Positions 39,483-45,776 of a stretch of DNA of 64,000 nucleotides are shown one piece after another; the stretch's first letter is position 1, and each line of letters begins with the position of its first letter. The notes beneath the pieces were generated by a model, which made no database searches, was not told the origin of the DNA, and saw only the letters and a program-made list of their open reading frames with translations. The translations under genes were made by a program, and so were the position numbers. This DNA comes from Iocasia fonsfrigidae (GTDB lineage Bacteria > Bacillota > Halanaerobiia > Halanaerobiales > DTU029). Location of the stretch: the NCBI RefSeq assembly GCF_017751145.1, contig NZ_CP046640.1, positions 2,894,137 through 2,958,136 on the forward strand, read 5' to 3'.

Positions 39483-39530
39483 CTTTTAAAAAATAACCCT
39501 TTTCATGAAAGTAATATTACTTTCAATCAC

Positions 39531-39610
39531 TTAGTTCTGTGAATCAGTGGTAAATAACGAGTAACGAGTTTAGCACGCCGGTTGCAAATGCAGTAATGAG
39601 TATGAACTAA
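39531..39610. repeat. Partly palindromic GC-richer intergenic segment
   Basis: TTAGTTC (39531-39537) and GAACTAA (39604-39610) could close a stem around a loop with two GAGTAACGAG-like words and CACGCCGG. It recalls the 127-bp element at 16244-16370 in composition but is not a copy. It fills part of the 595-base gap between the two hydrogenase operons, together with the terminator, enhancer site and promoter noted separately. Confidence 0.35.
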
Positions 39611-39633
39611 TTGACTACTCTCCTCTCTAAACA

Positions 39634-39661
39634 AAAAGACTGGAATTATATCCAGTCTTTT
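39634..39661 (-). terminator. Terminator after hydrogenase operon 2
   Basis: AAAAGACTGGA (39634-39644) and TCCAGTCTTTT (39651-39661) form a perfect 11-bp stem with a 6-base loop. The minus strand continues TTGTTT. It ends the transcript after the rex remnant. Confidence 0.82.
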
Positions 39662-39747
39662 AAAAATTAATTTTTTAAATTTTTTAATACACAATCCTCT
39701 GATCATTGTTTCAGTTCTGACATAATGAATTATCTTCCTTGTTTAGT

Positions 39748-39936
39748 CTAAAAAATAAACTGCCAATATCGGAAGATAAATCTTTTTCTAATTTGAGTTG
39801 CGAAAACCCCTACCCCTTTACCAAGCATAACTGAGGAAATAACTTGTTCTTCATCCTTACTCTCCAGTTCATCCAGGTAACGGTAATATTGAACAAGTCT
39901 CTTAACAGTCGGGTCAGGTACCTCTTTCACTTTCAA
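39748..39936 (-). pseudogene. Truncated, frameshifted rex
   Basis: The frame begins VKEVPDPTVKRLVQYYRYLDEL and continues VISSVMLGKGVGVFATQIRK, clearly the Rex winged helix. After QIRK the open frame turns to RFIFRYWQFIF and stops; in the next frame one reads DLSSDIGSLFFRLN, so a frameshift plus a deletion has removed the Rossmann domain. It sits just after hydA as the intact rex does in operon 1. Confidence 0.88.
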
Positions 39937-41645
39937 ACCCCTCTAACCACATAATGGGTATGAAGTAATTCATGGGATTTATGGCTGCCTGGTTTTTCCA
40001 GGTACTCATCATATATCTTTTTAATATAGGGGTTTTCATGGGACTTACGTATTTCTTTGTTCTGGTCAATCTCATAAAGACCTGCCCTCCGTTTGGCAAT
40101 ATTATCTTCAGTAGCAGGTAAGGGCTGACCACCCCCACCAATACAACCTCCCGGACAGGCCATAAACTCAACAAAGTGGTATTCTGCCCCATCTTTTATT
40201 CTTTCCAACAGTTCCCTGGCATTACCTAAACCATGGGCAACTGCAACCTTTAAAGTTAGATCAGCAATTGCTACTTCAGCCTCTTTGATACCATCAGCAC
40301 CCCTGACCTGAGTAAAATCTAATTCCCTAAGTTCTTCACCAGTCAAAATTTCATAAGCTGTTCTCAGGGCAGCTTCCATTACACCACCAGTAGTCCCGAA
40401 TATATCAGCCGCTCCTGAAGACACACCAAGTAACTTATCATAATCACCTTCAGGTAGATTCAAAATATCTATTCCAGCCTGTTTGATCATCCGCCCTAAT
40501 TCACGAGTAGTCAGTGCATAATCTACATCACCATTCATTTCAGACCTGCTTGCCTCAAATTTCTTCGCTGTACAGGGCATAATCGAGACTACTATCAGGT
40601 CATCTACTGAAATATCATTTTTTTCCGCATAATATGTTTTAGCAACCGAACCAAACATCTGCTGTGGTGACTTACAGGTAGAGAGATTATAAATAAATTC
40701 CGGATAATAATGCTCCAAAAACTTTATCCAACCTGGGCTACATGAAGTAAAAAGTGGTAGTGTTTCATTGTTTTTTATCCTGTCAATTAATTCTGTTCCT
40801 TCTTCCATAATTGTTAAATCTGCAGTAAAATTAGTATCAAAAACCTTATCAAAACCGAGTTCTCTCAGAGCTGAAACCATCTGACCTGTTACAATCGTAC
40901 CTGGCTCTTTCCCAAAGGCCTCTGACAGGGCGACCCGAACAGCTGGGGCAGTCTGAACAATCACATGCTTAGCAGGGTCATAAATAGCTTCCCAGACATC
41001 ATCAATATATTCTCTCTCTGTGATCGCCCCTGTTGGACATACCACTGAACACTGACCACATAAAACACAGGGACTTTCTGAAAGGCTGTTATAAAAAGCA
41101 GGTTCAACAACTGTCATAAACCCTCTTCCCTCTGGTACAATAGCCTTTACTGACTGAACTTCATGACAGACACTGACACAGCGCCTACAGAGAATACACT
41201 TTTCAGGGTCTCTATATAGAGATGGTGTTGAGACATCCTTAGTAAAAGTACTTTTTTCACCTATAAAACGAATATCACGGATCCCCATCTGTTCCGCCAG
41301 TTCTCTTAGTTCACAATCATCACTCTTAAGACAGGTAGGACAGTCTACTTTATGGTTTGATAAAAGGAATTCTAAATTCAGTCTTCTTGTCTTTCTTACC
41401 CGGGCAGTATTTGTCTTGACTCTCATGCCATCAACTGCCGGTGTTATACAGGAAGCTACTAATTTACCTGAGTCCTCTAATTCAACCAGACATAAACGAC
41501 AGGCTCCAACCTCATTTAATTCCTTTAAATAACATAATGTCGGTATATCCCTACCGGCCATCTTGGCTGCTTCCAGGAGTGTAGTACCCTGATCAACTTC
41601 AAGCTCTTCTTCATCTATCCATAGTTTTATTTTATTATCAGTCAT
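39933..41645 (-). CDS. hydA: [FeFe]-hydrogenase catalytic subunit, multimeric type (operon 2)
   Basis: 570 residues, a close paralogue of the enzyme at 35792-37504 with the same order: [2Fe-2S] (CYLKELNEVGACRLCLVELED), His/Cys3 (SNHKVDCPTCLKSDDCELR), two 4Fe-4S (CILCRRCVSVCHEVQ, CVLCGQCSVVCPTGA), H-cluster motifs TSCSPGW, MPCTAKKFE and EFMACPGGCIGGGGQP, and the small-subunit tail. The ATG at 41645 follows GAGGGGGATCGCA; the frame is open to a GTG at 41660. It adjoins the broken rex downstream. Confidence 0.95.
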   Translation of the reverse strand: MTDNKIKLWIDEEELEVDQGTTLLEAAKMAGRDIPTLCYLKELNEVGACRLCLVELEDSGKLVASCITPAVDGMRVKTNTARVRKTRRLNLEFLLSNHKVDCPTCLKSDDCELRELAEQMGIRDIRFIGEKSTFTKDVSTPSLYRDPEKCILCRRCVSVCHEVQSVKAIVPEGRGFMTVVEPAFYNSLSESPCVLCGQCSVVCPTGAITEREYIDDVWEAIYDPAKHVIVQTAPAVRVALSEAFGKEPGTIVTGQMVSALRELGFDKVFDTNFTADLTIMEEGTELIDRIKNNETLPLFTSCSPGWIKFLEHYYPEFIYNLSTCKSPQQMFGSVAKTYYAEKNDISVDDLIVVSIMPCTAKKFEASRSEMNGDVDYALTTRELGRMIKQAGIDILNLPEGDYDKLLGVSSGAADIFGTTGGVMEAALRTAYEILTGEELRELDFTQVRGADGIKEAEVAIADLTLKVAVAHGLGNARELLERIKDGAEYHFVEFMACPGGCIGGGGQPLPATEDNIAKRRAGLYEIDQNKEIRKSHENPYIKKIYDEYLEKPGSHKSHELLHTHYVVRGV

Positions 41646-41656
41646 TGCGATCCCCC

Positions 41657-44600
41657 TCACTTATTTTTTACATCACAGCGCAGACAACGTCTGGCCTCTT
41701 CAACTGCCTGGTCTTCTGAATAACCCTTTTCAACCTCTTTAAAACCCCTCTTCCGTTCTGACAACAATATAGTAGGCATCTTCACTCTTGGTCTTTCATC
41801 TTCAAGAATAGAGCCAGATACTTTGCGGTCAATCCTCTGACGGACAACTAGCTTTCCATCACCACCTAAGTATTTATCAATTGAACGGGCAGCCTCTTTA
41901 CCACCCTGGATCGCCTCTACAACAGTTGCTGGACCACTAACACAGTCCCCACCTGCAAAAACCCAGGGTATACTGGTAGTATACTGCCTGTCTATTTCAA
42001 TTAGAGCCCTATCAGTCAGACCAATACTTAATTCTCCCTCATTAAAATCTTCTTCCACATTCTGCCCGACAGCAGAGATAACCAGGTCAGCCTCCAGGAT
42101 ATAATTAGAATCCTTAACTGTTAATGGTTTTCTGCGGCCGCTATTATCAAATTCACCGCCCTTTATCCTGACACATTCCAGGCCAGTAACCCGACCATCT
42201 TCACCAATCACTTTCACCGGGTTAACCAGACAGTGTAGTTTTACTTCCTCATATTCTGCTTCTTCAATTTCTTCTCGGTGGGCAGGCATATCCTCTCTGG
42301 TCCTTCTATAAACAACATTAACTTCTTCTGCCCCTAACCTTACTACATTTCTGGCAACATCGATCGCCGCATTGCCACCACCAACAATAGCTACCTTTTT
42401 TTTCTCAATATCAAGCCTTTTACCCAGATTAATATCCCTGAGTACCTCAATACCTGAATATACACCAGTTAAATCCTCTCCATCAATACCCAGTTTACGG
42501 TCCTGATGGGCCCCAACAGCCAGGAAAACCGCTTGATAACCACTTTCTTTGAGTTCAGTTAAAGTTATATCTCTACCTATTTTGGTATCAACCACTATTT
42601 CTACTCCCATAGTGGTAAGTACTGTTATTTCTTCATTGAGAAGCTCTTTCGGCAAACGATACTCTGGTATTCCTACTGCCAGCATACCCCCAACTACTGG
42701 TAGGGCTTCAAAAATTGTTACCTGATAACCCTTTTTACGCAAATAAAAGGCAGCACTTAGTCCAGCAGGACCAGAACCTACAATAGCAATTTTTTCCCTC
42801 TTCTCCTCTTTAATTGACGGTACAGGGAACCCCCCCTCATTTTTCAGGACATAATCACTGGCAAATCTTTTTAGTTCACGTATGGCCAGTGATTCATCAA
42901 GGGAATTTCTATTACAGGCCTGTTCACAGAGATTATAACAAACCCGACCACAAATAAGAACCAGAGGATTTTCTTCCTGGACAATCTTATAGGCCTCCTT
43001 ATACTTGCCCTGTCTTATTAAATCAATATAAACAGGTATATCCACATTTGCCGGACATGAATTCTGACATGGTGAATTAAATAATGGTGCACACCTGGAG
43101 GCCTCACAATAATTATTCTCAATATGGTCAAGATACTCATCTCTAAAATACCTGATTGTACTCAAAACTGGATTTGGGGCTGTCTGTCCGAGACCACAGA
43201 AAGCAGAATCCTTTATCTGTTCACCCATTTCAATTAATAAATCCAGGTCATCTCTACTTCCCTCTCCATTAGATATTTTCTGTAAGATCTCCAGCATTCT
43301 GGTTGTCCCTATACGGCAGGGAGTACATTTACCACATGATTCATCTTTACAAAAATCAACAAAATATTTGGCCAGGTCAACCATACAGGTCTGTTCATCC
43401 ATCACAATCAGACCCCCTGAACCCATAATCGTCCCCAGTTCTTGGAGGGAATCGTAATCAATAGGCACATTCAAATACTGTACAGGTATACACCCGCCAG
43501 AAGGACCACCTGTCTGGGCCGCCTTGAACCTACCATTGTTTTCAAGACCACCACCAATATCAAAGATAATTTCTCCCAGTTTTGTACCCATCGGTATTTC
43601 AACCAGACCATTGTTTTTCACCTTCCCTGCCAGGGCAAATACCTTTGTACCAGGGCTATCTTCAGTCCCAATCGATTTAAACCACTCTTTACCCCTGTAA
43701 ATAATATCTGGGACATTGGCCAGGGTCTCAACATTATTTATAATAGTGGGTTTACCCCAGAGACCAGCTTCAGCTGGAAAGGGTGGTTTAGGTTTTGGCT
43801 CCCCCCTCTTTCCTTCAATTGAAGCCATCAAGGCTGTCTCTTCACCACAGACAAAAGCCCCTGCCCCTAGTCTAATATCAAGATGAAAATTAAAACCACT
43901 GTTAAAGATATTCTTTCCTAACAAACCTAAAATCTCTGCCTCAGCAATTGCTTTTTTGAGGCGTTTAATGGCCAGTGGATACTCTGCCCGACAGTATATA
44001 TACCCCTGACTGGCCCCAATAGCATAAGCAGCAATAGCCATTCCTTCTATTAAACGGTGTGGGTCACCTTCCAGAACACTCCTATCCATAAAAGCACCAG
44101 GGTCTCCCTCATCAGCATTACAGATAATGTACTTTTGAGCACTTTCATTATTATAAGCAAATCTCCATTTAACACCTGTAGGAAAGCCTGCACCACCCCG
44201 CCCCCTGAGCCTGGCATCACTTATTTCCTGAATGACTTCCTCGGGACTCATCTCTGTTAGGGCCTTAGCAAGGCCCATATAGGCATCACTGGCAATAGCC
44301 TCCTCAATATCTTCGGGATTAATGAGGCCGCAATTTTTCAAAACAATTCTATACTGTGGTTCAAAAAAGGGGTCATCCTCATCAATTGTCCATCTCTCTA
44401 TAATCCTGCCTTCAATTACATTTTCATTTACAATTTCCTTGGCCTTCTCCCTGTTTACATTTCCATAAATAACCCTGGTATTACCCTGCCTTATCTCCAG
44501 TAACGGCTCCCTAGCACACAAACCCAGACAACCAGTCTGTTTTACAGACACATTCTTTATATTCTGCTTATCAAGCTCCTCAAGGACTATATCCCAGACA

Positions 44601-44752
44601 TCCTGAGCCCCGGCAGCAATTCCACAGGTTCCCATGCCTATAATTATTTTCATACTATGATCAGTGTTTTTTTCTTTAAGGAATTTTTGTTTAATATCAC
44701 CAAGATTACTTAATGAATTTACCCTGTTTATTTTCAAATCCTTAACTGCCAT
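41657..44752 (-). CDS. hydB: NuoF-GltD fusion: flavin subunit of [FeFe]-hydrogenase (operon 2)
   Basis: 1031 residues in four parts: thioredoxin-like [2Fe-2S] domain (about 30-115; GTCGIAAGAQ, TGCLGLCAREP); NuoF FMN/NADH module (about 180-470; RGRGGAGFPTGVKW, CNADEGDPGAFMDRSVLEGDP); [4Fe-4S] site ESCGKCTPCRIGTTR; then instead of the usual ferredoxin a GltD/NfnB-like module (about 555-1031) with CQNSCPANVDIPVYIDLIRQG, ICGRVCYNLCEQACNR, two Rossmann loops (VGSGPAGLSAAFYL, VGGGNAAIDVARNV) and RRCLRCD. The second flavoprotein suggests NADP(H) use or flavin-based bifurcation. Overlaps hydA only in its alternative start. Confidence 0.95.
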   Translation of the reverse strand: MAVKDLKINRVNSLSNLGDIKQKFLKEKNTDHSMKIIIGMGTCGIAAGAQDVWDIVLEELDKQNIKNVSVKQTGCLGLCAREPLLEIRQGNTRVIYGNVNREKAKEIVNENVIEGRIIERWTIDEDDPFFEPQYRIVLKNCGLINPEDIEEAIASDAYMGLAKALTEMSPEEVIQEISDARLRGRGGAGFPTGVKWRFAYNNESAQKYIICNADEGDPGAFMDRSVLEGDPHRLIEGMAIAAYAIGASQGYIYCRAEYPLAIKRLKKAIAEAEILGLLGKNIFNSGFNFHLDIRLGAGAFVCGEETALMASIEGKRGEPKPKPPFPAEAGLWGKPTIINNVETLANVPDIIYRGKEWFKSIGTEDSPGTKVFALAGKVKNNGLVEIPMGTKLGEIIFDIGGGLENNGRFKAAQTGGPSGGCIPVQYLNVPIDYDSLQELGTIMGSGGLIVMDEQTCMVDLAKYFVDFCKDESCGKCTPCRIGTTRMLEILQKISNGEGSRDDLDLLIEMGEQIKDSAFCGLGQTAPNPVLSTIRYFRDEYLDHIENNYCEASRCAPLFNSPCQNSCPANVDIPVYIDLIRQGKYKEAYKIVQEENPLVLICGRVCYNLCEQACNRNSLDESLAIRELKRFASDYVLKNEGGFPVPSIKEEKREKIAIVGSGPAGLSAAFYLRKKGYQVTIFEALPVVGGMLAVGIPEYRLPKELLNEEITVLTTMGVEIVVDTKIGRDITLTELKESGYQAVFLAVGAHQDRKLGIDGEDLTGVYSGIEVLRDINLGKRLDIEKKKVAIVGGGNAAIDVARNVVRLGAEEVNVVYRRTREDMPAHREEIEEAEYEEVKLHCLVNPVKVIGEDGRVTGLECVRIKGGEFDNSGRRKPLTVKDSNYILEADLVISAVGQNVEEDFNEGELSIGLTDRALIEIDRQYTTSIPWVFAGGDCVSGPATVVEAIQGGKEAARSIDKYLGGDGKLVVRQRIDRKVSGSILEDERPRVKMPTILLSERKRGFKEVEKGYSEDQAVEEARRCLRCDVKNK

Positions 44753-44763
44753 GATAACCCTCC

Positions 44764-45342
44764 TTAGATCTCTCCCTTTTTGTATTTTTCAACAATATTG
44801 ACGGCTTTTTCTGGATTCAATAAACCGTGCGCCTTACCATTTACTGTCATAACCGGTCCTAATCCACAGGCACCAAGACACCTGACTACTTCAAGTGATA
44901 ACAAACCATCATCTGTTGTTTCACCAGCCTCAAGATTATATTTTGACTTTATTTTTTCTATAATTTCCGCTGAGCCCTTAACATAACAGGCAGTTCCTTT
45001 ACAAAGTGCAATCTGATACTTACCCTTGGGCCTTTCCGAAAAATGTGCATAAAAAGACATAACACTGGCTACCTCACCTGGGGTTATCTTTAATCCCCTG
45101 GCAATCTTTTTCTGAACAGCCTTAGGAACAAAACCTATTAATTCCTGTGCCTGGTGAAGGACTTCCAACAGGGCATCTTCCTGTCCCCTGTTTTTTTCTA
45201 TAATCCCCTCCAGTTCCTGATGTACAATATCAATTACTGATTCCTCTTCCCGTTCTTTTACTATCTCTGCTAATTTAGTACTCACCCGACTCCAATCCAC
45301 TTCCTTTAGTTCCTGGAGTTCTTTTTCAAGTAGTGCTGACAT
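44764..45342 (-). CDS. hydC: NuoE-like [2Fe-2S] subunit of [FeFe]-hydrogenase (operon 2)
   Basis: 192 residues. The first 60 are a helical extension (LLEKELQELKEVDWSRVSTKLAEIVKER), then the NuoE domain: LLEVLHQAQELIGFVPKAVQKKIARGLKITPGEVASVMSFYAHF with cluster Cys in ALCKGTACYVKG and VRCLGACGLGPVMTVN. First gene of operon 2; a sigma-54 promoter is about 145 bases upstream. It is 56 residues longer than the paralogue in operon 1. Confidence 0.94.
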   Translation of the reverse strand: MSALLEKELQELKEVDWSRVSTKLAEIVKEREEESVIDIVHQELEGIIEKNRGQEDALLEVLHQAQELIGFVPKAVQKKIARGLKITPGEVASVMSFYAHFSERPKGKYQIALCKGTACYVKGSAEIIEKIKSKYNLEAGETTDDGLLSLEVVRCLGACGLGPVMTVNGKAHGLLNPEKAVNIVEKYKKGEI

Positions 45343-45442
45343 AATATGCCCCCTTAATAGTTAAATTTGGTTTGTGAACGTGATATTTTTCTCAATCCCT
45401 TACTGAAAAAACCACCACCTTACTCTAGATACTATTTAAATC

Positions 45443-45463
45443 TTATGAAAAACATTTCACAAA
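45443..45463 (-). promoter_or_regulatory. Imperfect Rex-like palindrome in the leader of operon 2
   Basis: The minus strand reads TTGTGAAATGTTTTTCATAA, with half sites TTGTGAA and TTCATAA but a 6-base rather than 4-base gap. Related words occur in the leader of operon 1: GTGAAAATATTTTCAAG (about 39231-39246) and a half site TTTTGTGAAAATATTCC (about 39168-39183). They could bind Rex or another repressor. The match is imperfect. Confidence 0.35.
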
Positions 45464-45484
45464 TATCTGACATTATTATTTATA

Positions 45485-45500
45485 TGCAGAAGGTATACCA
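45485..45500 (-). promoter_or_regulatory. Sigma-54 (-24/-12) promoter of hydrogenase operon 2
   Basis: The minus strand reads TGGTATACCTTCTGCA. GG and GC are 10 bases apart and the sequence fits the degenerate consensus TGGYAYR-N4-YTGCW, though it is weaker than that of operon 1. The start of transcription would be near 45474. Confidence 0.65.
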
Positions 45501-45613
45501 GAAATAGTATCAAGAGATTTATTAATAAAACTTATTATTTAACAAACGCTAAGATAACTATTATACCAGATAATTTAACAGTAAATTTAGATCAATTATT
45601 TTATTTTACGTAT

Positions 45614-45640
45614 AATAAAAAGCCCCATCAAATGGGTCTT
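45614..45640 (-). terminator. Weak terminator after the sigma-54 activator gene
   Basis: The minus strand reads GACCCATTTGATGGGGC followed by TTTTTATTA. The stem is short (5 bp plus extension past one mismatch). It would separate the activator transcript from the hydrogenase promoter. Confidence 0.5.
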
Positions 45641-45650
45641 CAAGGGGGAA

Positions 45651-45776
45651 TAATGCATATATGCATTAAATATTATGTTTAAATATATTTTGCCTTATTT
45701 TAATAACTAATATATCGGCAAGTGTGATATCATACATTTTCATGCAGTAGTGCATTGAATAATGCGCTACTGCATT
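45651..45776 (-). promoter_or_regulatory. Three putative enhancer sites upstream of hydrogenase operon 2
   Basis: AATGCA-TATA-TGCATT (45652-45667, inside an 18-bp perfect palindrome), CATGCA-GTAG-TGCATT (45741-45756) and AATGCG-CTAC-TGCATT (45761-45776). The last two are 20 bp apart centre to centre, so on the same face of the helix; the third overlaps the activator stop codon. They lie about 185, 275 and 295 bases upstream of the predicted start, normal distances for sigma-54 enhancers. Confidence 0.65.

Noticed and set aside
39914-40192. 92-codon minus-strand frame overlapping the end of hydA
   Set aside because: Out-of-frame shadow of the conserved hydrogenase C terminus; no start context.
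45741-45776. Inverted repeat at the end of the activator gene as a terminator
   Set aside because: The hairpin has no T run on the minus strand, and each half contains a full AATGCA-N4-TGCATT-like site shared with the other operon, so an enhancer role fits better. The likely terminator is at 45614-45640.
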